NCBI GenBank assembly: GCA_964484205.1
Contig: CAZAEZ010000030.1
Location: 1 to 64,000 of the forward strand
DNA from: M3007 sp964484205
GTDB taxonomy: Bacteria; Bacteroidota; Bacteroidia; Chitinophagales; Saprospiraceae
Direction: 5' to 3'
DNA: 64,000 nucleotides
The translations under genes and the position numbers were made by a program. The notes below the pieces were generated by a model, which was not told where the DNA came from, did no database searches, and saw only the letters and a program-made list of their open reading frames with translations. Below, piece after piece: positions 17,179 to 25,400 of the stretch. Within the stretch, counting starts at the first letter, position 1. Every line of letters begins with the position of its first letter.

Positions 17179-17326
17179 AAATGAAGAAGCTGGTTAGTTA
17201 ATTTGATTTCGGTAAAGATATAAATTGTTTTATTTTTAAAACATTTTATTTTACAAACATTTGGCGTTAACATTTTCCAAAGCCGGCCTACCCTATTCCA
17301 ACTTTCCTATTTTTGCCCGGCAAACT

Positions 17327-17869
17327 ATGGAAAAAACAGTCCAGCAATTCCAGGAGATCCTGGCGCACTGTCGCGATCTTTTTCTCAAAAAAACCGCCGA
17401 CTACGGCACGGCATGGCGTATTCTTCGACCTGCCAGCATCACCGACCAATTGTACATCAAAGCCCTGCGGATTCGCAGCATCGAGGAAAAAGGCAAACAG
17501 GAGGTGGCCGATCCTGTGGAATCGGAATTTATCGGCCTGGTGAATTACAGCATTCTGGCAATGATCCAATTAAATCTGCCTCCGGATGCGCCGATGGAAT
17601 TCAGTGTTGAGCAGGTCGGACAAATGTTTGATGAACAGGTCGCAGAAAATATTCGACTTTTGCAGGCCAAAAATCACGATTACGACGAAGCCTGGCGGCT
17701 CATGCGTATCAGCAGCATGACCGATTTGATCTTGCAAAAATTGCTGCGCATTAAACAAATTGAAGACAATGCCGGAGCAACGCTCGTTTCCGAGGGTTTG
17801 GAAGGCAACTACCGCGACATAATTAACTATGCTGTCTTTGCCCTGATCCGCTTGAAAGAAGCCGTTTAG
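17327..17869 (+). CDS. DUF1599 protein with two tandem DUF1599 units
   Basis: 180 residues from the ATG at 17327; an upstream TTG at 17261 would add a poorly conserved 22-residue tail. The protein contains two copies of the same ~70-residue unit: DYGTAWRILRPASITDQLYI...LVNYSILAMIQL near residues 20-85, and DYDEAWRLMRISSMTDLILQ...IINYAVFALIRL near 105-175. DUF1599 has been described as a nucleotide-modification-associated domain; the biochemical activity in Bacteroidota is not known to me. In this phylum it is commonly next to a DoxX membrane protein, as here (62 bases apart). Confidence 0.85.
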   Translation: MEKTVQQFQEILAHCRDLFLKKTADYGTAWRILRPASITDQLYIKALRIRSIEEKGKQEVADPVESEFIGLVNYSILAMIQLNLPPDAPMEFSVEQVGQMFDEQVAENIRLLQAKNHDYDEAWRLMRISSMTDLILQKLLRIKQIEDNAGATLVSEGLEGNYRDIINYAVFALIRLKEAV

Positions 17870-17931
17870 AGGTTGGGGATTTTCTCACCGGGTTCAAAAC
17901 CCTTAACCTTGCATTTAATTTTCACAAAATC

Positions 17932-19446
17932 ATGACGTCACTTCCTACCCTGCTTATTTCATTCGCCGTTGTCGGCCTGGCATTTACGGTGTTCACCCGT
18001 TTGGCCAAAAAGACGAATAATGTATTCCTGAGTTTCCTGCAACATTTTTGCGGGGTCTGGTTTGTCTTTTCCGGCCTGGTCAAAGCCATCGACCCGATCG
18101 GAACAGCCTACAAAATGGAGGATTATTTTGTCGCCTTTGAAAATACGTTTGCGGGTTTGCAAAACAGTTTTTCAGGCCTGGCGCCCATGTTCCCCGCATT
18201 GGCCAATTACAGCGCCGGTTTTTCAATCGTCATGATCGTGCTGGAAATCACCCTCGGCGTAATGCTGATCCTGGGTTTTGCGCGGCGCACAACGGCCTGG
18301 CTGTTCACTTTGATCGTGCTGTTTTTCACGTTCCTGACCGGATTTACCTACCTCACCGGATTTGTACCCACGGAGGCCAACTTTTTTGATTTTGCCAAAT
18401 GGGGGCCGTATGTCGCCACCCAGATGCGGGTTACTGATTGCGGTTGCTTCGGGGATTTCATCAAACTCGATCCGAAGATTTCTTTTTTCAAAGATCTGGG
18501 CCTGCTGATCCCGGCATTTATTTTCCTGTTCCGGAGCAAAAACATGCACCAGCTTTTTACGGCAAAAGGCCGGAATGTTTTGACGGGTCTGACAGCACTT
18601 GTTTCCCTCATTTTTTGCTGGCAAAATACCTACCGCGATCTGCCGGTTGTCGACTTTCGCCCGTTTTATGAAGGCGCCAACATTCGCGAACGCAAGGCGC
18701 TGGAGGAAGAGGCCCGCGGAAATATTGAGATCATCGGCTGGCTGATGGAAAACACCAATACCGGTGAGGTGAAAAAAGTGATGATTCCGATGGAGCGGTA
18801 TAAGGAACTGGTGGCGCAATACCCCAAAGATGCCGGGTGGAAAGTCAAAGACCAGATCAAAACGGAACCGTTCATCGAAAAAAACGGCAAACGCGTTCCG
18901 GTAAGTGAAACCAAGGTGAGCGACTTCTCCATTGACAGTGAAAACGGCCCTGTGGGCGAAGATATCCTTAACGAGGAAGGTTACAGCCTAATGATCATGG
19001 CCTATAAATTCTACGGCGAAAAAACCACGCAAACCATTGTCGTTCAGGATACCACCTGGGCTTACGACACCTTGCGGGTCAACGCCGATTCGTTCCGGTT
19101 ACAAGCCCGTGTTGAAAATATTGCTCCTAAAAAAGTGGAACGGGAAGTTTATGTTGCTGACGCGCATTACGGTGATTTATTCCGTTCGAAAATTAATCCC
19201 TTGGCTGCCGAAGCCACCAAAGCCGGTTGGAAGGTGTTCGCCCTGAATACCTTTCAGGATCAGGAACTTGCCGGGTTGTTTCGTGAAAACATCGAAGCGC
19301 CCTACCCGTTTTACCACGGCGACGATAAATTGCTGAAAACGATCATCCGGTCGAACCCTGGCTTGGTCGTCTGGAAAGATGGAAAAATACTCGCCAAGTA
19401 CCATTGGCGGCATTTACCAACTGCGGAGGCGCTGTTGCGCTTGTAA
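17932..19446 (+). CDS. DoxX-type membrane protein with thioredoxin-like C-terminal part
   Basis: 504 residues. Several transmembrane helices fill the first ~230 residues, including a DoxX-like segment FCGVWFVFSGLVKAIDPIG and VTDCGCFGDFIKL, where the CGCFGD motif is the one seen in MauE/DoxX relatives. The C-terminal ~260 residues are soluble and end in a degenerate thioredoxin-like fold (VFALNTFQDQELAGLF...NPGLVVWKDGKILAKYHW) without a CxxC pair. A role in membrane redox or envelope maintenance is an inference. It overlaps nothing; its stop codon abuts the first copy of a palindrome repeat and a terminator hairpin follows. Confidence 0.85.
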   Translation: MTSLPTLLISFAVVGLAFTVFTRLAKKTNNVFLSFLQHFCGVWFVFSGLVKAIDPIGTAYKMEDYFVAFENTFAGLQNSFSGLAPMFPALANYSAGFSIVMIVLEITLGVMLILGFARRTTAWLFTLIVLFFTFLTGFTYLTGFVPTEANFFDFAKWGPYVATQMRVTDCGCFGDFIKLDPKISFFKDLGLLIPAFIFLFRSKNMHQLFTAKGRNVLTGLTALVSLIFCWQNTYRDLPVVDFRPFYEGANIRERKALEEEARGNIEIIGWLMENTNTGEVKKVMIPMERYKELVAQYPKDAGWKVKDQIKTEPFIEKNGKRVPVSETKVSDFSIDSENGPVGEDILNEEGYSLMIMAYKFYGEKTTQTIVVQDTTWAYDTLRVNADSFRLQARVENIAPKKVEREVYVADAHYGDLFRSKINPLAAEATKAGWKVFALNTFQDQELAGLFRENIEAPYPFYHGDDKLLKTIIRSNPGLVVWKDGKILAKYHWRHLPTAEALLRL

Positions 19447-19623
19447 CGCCGTCTGGCAGACGGCGTAAACGCTTTTTGTAAAACAAATACGAAACCCGCT
19501 CCGGTTGCAGGCTGGAGCGGGTTTCGTATTCACGCCGTCTGCCAGACGGCGGTTGCAGGTGGTTTTTACGCCGTCTGCCAGACGGCGGTTGCAGATGGTT
19601 TTTACGCCGTCTGCCAGACGGCG
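19447..19623. repeat. Four-copy palindromic repeat, three copies in a 36-bp tandem array
   Basis: The 19-bp palindrome cgccgtctgccagacggcg occurs at 19533, 19569 and 19605, exactly 36 bp apart, with near-identical 17-base spacers (gttgcaggtggttttta and gttgcagatggttttta). A fourth copy with an inverted centre base lies at 19447-19465, directly after the DoxX stop. The last copy ends one base before the stop codon of the LytTR gene. Each copy can form a 9-bp hairpin. Confidence 0.9.
19486..19530 (+). terminator. Terminator-like hairpin between convergent genes
   Basis: A 17-bp perfect stem (aatacgaaacccgctcc, 19486-19502) pairs with 19514-19530 across an 11-base loop containing GGTTGCAGGCT. 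It lies between the DoxX and LytTR genes, which converge, and could serve both. Confidence 0.65.
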
Positions 19624-20346
19624 TTACAGGCGATTTTTATCAATCAGAACAAGGAGTTCGTCCCGGTAATTCTTGCCGATAGGCAGGAGTTTGGGCTTAT
19701 CCTTTTCAATCACTTCCACCATGTTGCCTTCAATGGCTGTAATCTTATCCATAGCTACGATGTAGGAGCGGTGGATACGTTTGAAGCGCCCAAAAGGTAG
19801 TTTTTCTTCCAGGCTTTTCATGGTTTGCAACGTTATCACCCGGCCCTGATTCAGGCGAATGATCACGTAGTCCTTCAGCCCTTCGATATAAATTATATCG
19901 TCAAAATTTACCTTGACCAGCTTCTTATCGGCTTTCACGAAGAAGAATTCCATGCCCTCCAAACTGGCGGTATTGTTTTCCCGCTTTTGAAGTTCGGCCT
20001 GATCCATTGCCTTATTCACCGCCTTCATGAATCGCTCCAGGGAAATCGGCTTGAGCAGGTAGTCCAGTGCGTTCAGATCAAAACCCTGGATGGCATAGTT
20101 CGGATAAGCCGTGGTAAATACAATCATCGGCGGACGCGTGAGGGCTTTTACAAAATCGATACCCGTCAGTTGCGGCATTTGAATATCCAGAAAGATCAGG
20201 TCCACAACCTGATTTTTCAAAGCCTCGTTGGCCTCCAATGCATTGGTACAGCGCTGCACCAGATTCAGCTCGGGCATTTGCGCGATATATGTTTCCAGCA
20301 CATCAAGTGCGAGGGGCTCGTCATCAACGATAATTACATTCAGCAT
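19624..20346 (-). CDS. LytTR family response regulator
   Basis: 240 residues. Receiver domain about 1-120 with acidic pocket (IVDDE), phospho-acceptor aspartate in LIFLDIQMPQ, and the conserved threonine/lysine region (VFTTAY, LLKPI). The LytTR DNA-binding domain covers about 140-238 (FFVKADKKLVKVNFDDIIYIEG ... RFKRIHRSYIVAMDKI). It lies 116 bases downstream of its probable histidine kinase on the same strand. This pair is the AlgR/LytR type common in Bacteroidota; target genes are unknown. Confidence 0.94.
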   Translation of the reverse strand: MLNVIIVDDEPLALDVLETYIAQMPELNLVQRCTNALEANEALKNQVVDLIFLDIQMPQLTGIDFVKALTRPPMIVFTTAYPNYAIQGFDLNALDYLLKPISLERFMKAVNKAMDQAELQKRENNTASLEGMEFFFVKADKKLVKVNFDDIIYIEGLKDYVIIRLNQGRVITLQTMKSLEEKLPFGRFKRIHRSYIVAMDKITAIEGNMVEVIEKDKPKLLPIGKNYRDELLVLIDKNRL

Positions 20347-20462
20347 ACAGCAACTAATTAGGACTTTAGGTAGAGAAAGGTTTGAAAATCTAAGGTAATC
20401 GGTCTGTATAGAATACCAAAATATTCCGGGTTTTGATTCGGAAGCAAAATGGGGATGACAAA

Positions 20463-21518
20463 TTAATTCAATTGCAAAACCATCTTAACGGAATATTGAT
20501 GGGGTTGATCCTGCACATTAAGGGTGTATTTGCCGGGGTAAAGAATTTTTAATCGCTGGTTTACATTCACCAGGCCAATACCGCCGCTGCGCGGGTGTTC
20601 CTGCCGGGGTAGTTGTTCTGCCTTGCTGTTTTCAATATTGAACTCCAGTTCGTCGCCTTGCACTTTCAAATGCAACCGTACAAATCCGCCCCCCCGCATA
20701 TGGTGGCTCAGGCCGTGTTTGAAACTATTTTCCAAAAACGGAACAAACAACAACGGCGCCACCAATTGTTCACTGATATGCCCTTCAGTGGTAAAGCTGA
20801 TCTCCACGGCGCCTGCCTGCCGCAGCCGCTCCAAATCCAGGTAGTTGTTTATGTACTGAATTTCTTTGGTCAGCAGTACGCGTTTTTCATTGCATTCGTA
20901 CAACATGTACCGCATGATTTCGGAAAGTTTCAAAACAATTTCAGGCGCCTTGTCGCTTTTTTTTAGTGTGAGCGCGTACAGGTTATTCAGGGTATTAAAC
21001 AAAAAATGCGGGTTGATCTGGCTTTTAAGAAATCGCAGTTCCGACTGGATCGTTTGGGTTTGCAGGGTTTGCTTTTCGCGCTGATAGCGCCACCAGTCCG
21101 TGATGACACGCAGTATGGTGGAAAGCAACGTGACAAACAAACTGGCCAGGTACAAACTTCCCTGGGCCATCACCAGGTTTTCCTGCGCTTTGGGCACGCC
21201 CGAAAACTTCAGGTACAACACAAAAATCTTGATGGGCGTAACCACCGCACAGGCCAAAACCACCAGGCTCAGGTACAACAGCACATTCCGCGCTAAATAA
21301 TTGGGAATCAGGTATAGCAGGTTAAAATATACCAGCACGCCAAAAAAAAGCAAACTGACAAACTCATTCCCCAGCAAAAACCACAGGTCGACTTCCGGAT
21401 TTTCAACATAGCCGGAATACACTTTAATAGCGTACATGACCAGCCAAAACAAGGCGTGGTACACCGGCCGCAAGGTCAGTAAGTCATAAGCACGGTCTAT
21501 AAAACGCTGGGACTTCAT
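20463..21518 (-). CDS. LytS-type sensor histidine kinase
   Basis: 351 residues. Four or so N-terminal transmembrane helices (about 15-155) without a clear extracellular sensor domain, then the His_kinase domain with KSQINPHFLFNTLNNLYAL (the phosphorylated histidine in PHFLFN) and a degenerate ATPase domain (FVPFLENSFKHGL ... RSGGIGLVNVNQRL). Such kinases act with LytTR regulators, and the regulator gene follows directly. The signal is unknown. Confidence 0.93.
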   Translation of the reverse strand: MKSQRFIDRAYDLLTLRPVYHALFWLVMYAIKVYSGYVENPEVDLWFLLGNEFVSLLFFGVLVYFNLLYLIPNYLARNVLLYLSLVVLACAVVTPIKIFVLYLKFSGVPKAQENLVMAQGSLYLASLFVTLLSTILRVITDWWRYQREKQTLQTQTIQSELRFLKSQINPHFLFNTLNNLYALTLKKSDKAPEIVLKLSEIMRYMLYECNEKRVLLTKEIQYINNYLDLERLRQAGAVEISFTTEGHISEQLVAPLLFVPFLENSFKHGLSHHMRGGGFVRLHLKVQGDELEFNIENSKAEQLPRQEHPRSGGIGLVNVNQRLKILYPGKYTLNVQDQPHQYSVKMVLQLN

Positions 21519-21696
21519 GGAATGTGAAACACATTTACGGCGCTAAGGAACGGAACGCCGGGCCGGAGGCGTTAAATTTTAGATAAACCGGGAATGCTGA
21601 AAGATCAAGCATGGATTCCGACACCCAAAAGTATCAGCCGACTATGCCGGGAAACTTCTTTTACCCGTACCTTTGCGCCCGATTTTTGAATTATTT

Positions 21697-22113
21697 ATGG
21701 TCTATATCACACGAATTGAACGCTTTAATGCTGCCCACAAACTCTGGGTTGCCGATTGGACAGACGAAAAAAACCTGGCCGTTTTTGGAAAATGCGCCAA
21801 TAAAAACTGGCATGGGCACAACTACACCCTGCATGTAACGGTCAAAGGAACGCCCGACCCGGTTACCGGTTTTATCATGGATGTGAAAAAACTCAGCCTG
21901 ATCATCAAGGAGGCCGCCGTCGACCATTTGGATCACAGCAATCTGAATCTTGATGTCGAATTTATCCCGAAAGGCATGCAACCAACCACTGAAAACCTTG
22001 TTATCCTGATCTGGCAACGCCTGGAAGCCGCACTCCGGGATTATCCCTGCCGGTTGCACGCCTTAAAACTTTGGGAAACCGAAACTATTTACGCGGAATA
22101 CTACGGCGAGTAA
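21697..22113 (+). CDS. queD: 6-carboxytetrahydropterin synthase / 6-pyruvoyl-tetrahydropterin synthase family
   Basis: 138 residues. Zinc ligands are visible in FNAAHKLW and NWHGHNYTLHV, and the catalytic cysteine in FGKCANKNWHGH. The ATG at 21697 is preferred over an upstream TTG at 21673, which lies within the likely -7 element TACCTTTG (21668-21675). The enzyme converts dihydroneopterin triphosphate to a 6-substituted tetrahydropterin, either for queuosine (QueD) or for tetrahydrobiopterin-like cofactors. The downstream folE supplies its substrate, supporting an operon. Confidence 0.9.
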   Translation: MVYITRIERFNAAHKLWVADWTDEKNLAVFGKCANKNWHGHNYTLHVTVKGTPDPVTGFIMDVKKLSLIIKEAAVDHLDHSNLNLDVEFIPKGMQPTTENLVILIWQRLEAALRDYPCRLHALKLWETETIYAEYYGE

Positions 22114-22140
22114 ACGCCGTTCACTGACCTGCAACATACC

Positions 22141-22737
22141 ATGGCCAATAAAAACAAAGTCGGTAACAAAACCGCCCTGCTCGAACAACTCACCCAAAAC
22201 TTTCACAGCGTTTTGAACTTAGTTGGCGAACAGGCAACCCGGGAGGGCCTGGTTAAAACACCCGAACGTGCGGCAAAAGCCATGCAGTTTTTGACGCAAG
22301 GATATGAGCAAGACCCGGAAGCGATCCTGCGTTCAGCCATGTTCCGGGAAGATTACAATGAAATGGTTCTGGTGAAAGACATTGAAGTGTATTCCCTCTG
22401 CGAACACCACATGCTGCCTTTTTTTGGAAAAGCCCATGTCGCCTACATCCCTAACGGGTACATTGTCGGCCTGAGTAAGATCCCCCGGGTTGTGGATGTT
22501 TTTGCCCGGCGCCTGCAGGTCCAGGAACGCCTCACGATCGATATCCGGGATATCATCCAGGATACGCTCAAGCCCTTGGGTGTGGCTGTGATTATCGAAG
22601 CGCAACACATGTGCATGATGATGCGCGGTGTTCAGAAACAAAACAGTATCACTACGACGTCGGCATTTACCGGAGAATTTCGCAATGCGGAAACCCGCAG
22701 TGAGTTTTTGCGCCTGGTGAGCTCCCACTTGCATTAA
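22141..22737 (+). CDS. folE: GTP cyclohydrolase I
   Basis: 198 residues. Catalytic and zinc-binding residues are seen in YSLCEHHMLPFFGKAHVAY (CEHH) and in EAQHMCMMMRGVQK. The segment IVGLSKIPRVVDVFARRLQ is highly conserved in the family. It converts GTP to dihydroneopterin triphosphate, the first step of folate and pterin synthesis. It follows the QueD/PTPS gene by 27 bases. Confidence 0.96.
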   Translation: MANKNKVGNKTALLEQLTQNFHSVLNLVGEQATREGLVKTPERAAKAMQFLTQGYEQDPEAILRSAMFREDYNEMVLVKDIEVYSLCEHHMLPFFGKAHVAYIPNGYIVGLSKIPRVVDVFARRLQVQERLTIDIRDIIQDTLKPLGVAVIIEAQHMCMMMRGVQKQNSITTTSAFTGEFRNAETRSEFLRLVSSHLH

Positions 22738-22763
22738 ACATCCGACCTTTGGCAAAAAATTAG

Positions 22764-24179
22764 TTGCGCCAAAACATTCCTTTTTTATTCCTGCTCCTGA
22801 TTCTTGCTGCCTGGGTAGCCTCGGTGCAGCACGATCCGTTTTTCTGGGATACCGTCCAGTTGGGCAGCAAACACGCGCATTTTTTTTACGAAAACGGCTT
22901 GAATTGGGCGCCTTTACCCGCCACGATGGACAGCGGACATCCGCCGGTTTTCGGGTACTACCTGGCAGTCGTTTGGTCTGTTTTCGGAAAATCATTACCG
23001 GCAAGCCATTGGGCGATGTTTCCGTTTTTGGCGGGCCTGGCCTGGGCAACTGTACAACTGGGCAAACAGTTGGGCCCTGCAAACCTTACCTTCTGGCTGG
23101 CGCCCATGGTTTTCCTGGATGCAGTCGTCGCCGGCCAAAGCGCACTGGTTGGCCCCGATTTAGTGTTAATTTGCTTTTTCATGCTGGCCGTTCACGGATT
23201 TCTGGGTGAAAAAAAAATCTGGATTTTATTGGGCCTGACCGGCCTATGCATGATCAGCATGCGCGGCATGATGACTGCCGGCGCCTTGTTTGTCTGGCAA
23301 ACGATTCTCCACTGGCAGGTGGCCGGTGCCGGAGTCCGGAATCTGGTAAAGCGCAGCCTGCTTTTTGTTCCGGGTTTTGCGTTTGCAATCGGTTTTCTTG
23401 CCTGGCATTACGTGGCGGCGGGCTGGATTGGGCACCATCCGGATTCGCCCTGGGCGCCGGCGTTTGAACAGGTTACCGGCGCCGGTTTGATTCGAAATAT
23501 CTTGGTCACGGGATGGCGCTGGCTGGATTTCGGGCGGGTGTTCGAGTGGCTGCTGTTGGCATACCTGGTGATCAAGTCCCCATTCAGGCATGCCTCCGCC
23601 CGGTCGCACCCATTCACGTCCCTCCTGATTTTGTTTGGTTGCCTCCTGGTTTTCCTGACACCTTCCGCCCTGATTTACAACAACCTTTCGGCGCACCGGT
23701 ATTTTTTGCCCGGATTCTTGTGCCTGCATCTGATTGTTTTTCAATGGCTGGCCCTTGCTGATTTGAAATTTTGGAAAAAAACGCTGCTTTTCAGCGCACT
23801 TGCATTGGGTTTGGCAACAGGGAATTGCTGGGTGTACCCTACCGGTATTTCCATGGGATGGGACGCCACGCTGGCCCATTTGCCGTACCACAAACTCCGG
23901 GCGCAGATGCTGGCATACATCGATGCGCACCAAATACCGGTTGAAAGCATCGGTTCTGCGTTCCCGAACAACAACTCCGGGGAAGCCCTGTTGCTAAACG
24001 GCGACAACCGGCGTTTTGCAGAAAAAGACTGGCAACAGAATGACTACATGCTGGTTTCCAATATTTTCAACGATTTTTCAGCAGATGACATTCAGCACCT
24101 CGAACAAGAATGGCTACCGGTAAAACGCATCGCACAAGGCGGCGTTTGGTTTGTCCTCTATAAAAAACCGGAAAATTGA
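22764..24179 (+). CDS. GT-C fold glycosyltransferase (ArnT/PMT-like family 39)
   Basis: 471 residues with about 10-11 transmembrane helices. The first periplasmic loop has FFWDTVQLGSKHAHFFYE and TMDSGHPPVFGYYLAVVW, the acidic DxxQ and DSGHPP motifs of dolichol/undecaprenyl-phosphate-dependent GT-C enzymes. A short soluble C-terminal part follows the last helix. The only plausible start is TTG at 22764, 26 bases after folE; a TTTGG element just upstream (22748-22752) might be a promoter. It likely transfers a sugar to lipid or protein at the outer face of the inner membrane; substrate unknown. Confidence 0.8.
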   Translation: MRQNIPFLFLLLILAAWVASVQHDPFFWDTVQLGSKHAHFFYENGLNWAPLPATMDSGHPPVFGYYLAVVWSVFGKSLPASHWAMFPFLAGLAWATVQLGKQLGPANLTFWLAPMVFLDAVVAGQSALVGPDLVLICFFMLAVHGFLGEKKIWILLGLTGLCMISMRGMMTAGALFVWQTILHWQVAGAGVRNLVKRSLLFVPGFAFAIGFLAWHYVAAGWIGHHPDSPWAPAFEQVTGAGLIRNILVTGWRWLDFGRVFEWLLLAYLVIKSPFRHASARSHPFTSLLILFGCLLVFLTPSALIYNNLSAHRYFLPGFLCLHLIVFQWLALADLKFWKKTLLFSALALGLATGNCWVYPTGISMGWDATLAHLPYHKLRAQMLAYIDAHQIPVESIGSAFPNNNSGEALLLNGDNRRFAEKDWQQNDYMLVSNIFNDFSADDIQHLEQEWLPVKRIAQGGVWFVLYKKPEN

Positions 24180-24211
24180 TTTTCCGGCAATTCCATATCA
24201 ATGCGTATCCT

Positions 24212-25153
24212 ATGAAAAACACTATTTGGCTCAACAGTACGCTCATTTTGCTGGGTACTATTTTTCTTTCCAATGAAAACGCCTGTTCAAAATCCTCAAA
24301 AACAGAGGCTTCAGATTCGGCAACCGCAAATTTCAGTGGACGCATCCTCTCGGCGGAATTTAAAAACTACTGGTTTCAGGGGCAGGCGGAATTGAATGTG
24401 TATGCCGTGGAACAGGAGCGCTACGGCGAAATCCGGGAGGCCCAGCAGGTGATGATTTTTGTAACGGAAGATTTTTCTAAATCCAAACAAGTAAAACTCG
24501 ACAATCCGGGCCTGGCCGGCGCAGACCGCCTGCCGGTGCTCAAACTAAATGCCATCCGTCGTTTTCATACCGGCATTTACGATTATTCCCTGATGGAGTC
24601 GGTATTCAGCCCGCTCAACGGTTCACCGGCGGTTAAAAACACCGTAAGTATTCAGGATTGGTGCGGCCACGTGTTTGCCCAGTTCAACTATACGGGAAAG
24701 GCTTACCGGACTAAAATGTTTTCCTATTTCGAAGCTGAAGGTGATTTGGATACGGTGATCCAAAATGCCGATCTTTTGGAAAGCGACTTTTGGACTCGTT
24801 TGCGCCTCAATCCGGAATTGATAAAAACGGGCCGGTACAGGCTGATCCCGTCGGCTTTTTTTGCCCGGCTCCGGCACAAGTCTCTCCGTGCCGAACCGGC
24901 CGACGTATATTTTGAACAACCCGGTGGCAACCCAAACCTGCAAACACTCGTCATAAAATATCCCGACCTGGATCGGGTGGTGGAAATTCAGTTTGAGCCG
25001 TTATTCCCCTTCAAAATAGTTGGATGGGAAGAACGCCATTCCGGCAAAATGATCAGCCGGGGCATGCTTCAAAAAACGATCAAAACGGCCTACTGGAACC
25101 AGAACCAAACCGAGGACCGGACACTTCGTGATTCGCTCTTTTTATTTTTTTAA
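24212..25153 (+). CDS. Uncharacterised exported protein (Bacteroidota-conserved; often labelled Maf-like)
   Basis: 313 residues from ATG at 24212. A short hydrophobic leader precedes ACSKSS near residue 25; the cysteine could be lipidated, but the lipobox (ENAC) is poor. The body contains AEFKNYWFQGQAELNVYAVEQERYGEIREAQQVMIFVTEDF and IQDWCGHVFAQFNY, which I recognise as a conserved Bacteroidota family that databases sometimes misname as a septum-formation inhibitor; it shows no Maf pyrophosphatase motifs. Function unknown. It follows the glycosyltransferase by 32 bases and may share its transcript. Confidence 0.78.
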   Translation: MKNTIWLNSTLILLGTIFLSNENACSKSSKTEASDSATANFSGRILSAEFKNYWFQGQAELNVYAVEQERYGEIREAQQVMIFVTEDFSKSKQVKLDNPGLAGADRLPVLKLNAIRRFHTGIYDYSLMESVFSPLNGSPAVKNTVSIQDWCGHVFAQFNYTGKAYRTKMFSYFEAEGDLDTVIQNADLLESDFWTRLRLNPELIKTGRYRLIPSAFFARLRHKSLRAEPADVYFEQPGGNPNLQTLVIKYPDLDRVVEIQFEPLFPFKIVGWEERHSGKMISRGMLQKTIKTAYWNQNQTEDRTLRDSLFLFF

Positions 25154-25400
25154 CAAAACTTTATCGCCAAAAATCCCGATTTTATACCCAATTTTCGGCC
25201 CGCGAGGCATTAAGAAAAAATACTAATTGTTACCAAAGCGCGCTTCAGCAGACGTATAATTCGGAATTGGTGTTTAAAAACAAGGAAACGTTTGGAAAAT
25301 GCGCCAGGAATGCCAAGTATCTTTTTTTTCATGGCAGGAAAAAATCTAAATTGCCGCCTCATCGTTCAACCGTATTTCCAACCTATTGCCCAAACCGCAC
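25154..25400. other. Intergenic region upstream of the coiled-coil gene
   Basis: About 250 bases with no gene. A stretch of T (25321-25330) and several TTG/TTT segments occur, but I cannot single out a promoter with confidence. No strong hairpin seen. Confidence 0.5.

Noticed and set aside
17261..17326. Upstream TTG extension of the DUF1599 gene
   Set aside because: The extra 22 residues precede the conserved part and the region contains a likely -7 element (TATTTTTG); the ATG at 17327 is the better start.
19533..19623. CRISPR-like array (19-bp palindrome every 36 bp)
   Set aside because: The spacers are nearly identical to one another (gttgcaggtggttttta versus gttgcagatggttttta), only three copies exist, and no cas genes are present.
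23244..23933. 229-codon antisense frame within the glycosyltransferase gene
   Set aside because: The plus-strand gene has coherent transmembrane topology and DSGHPP motif; the antisense product is rich in Q/R/H/P and matches nothing.
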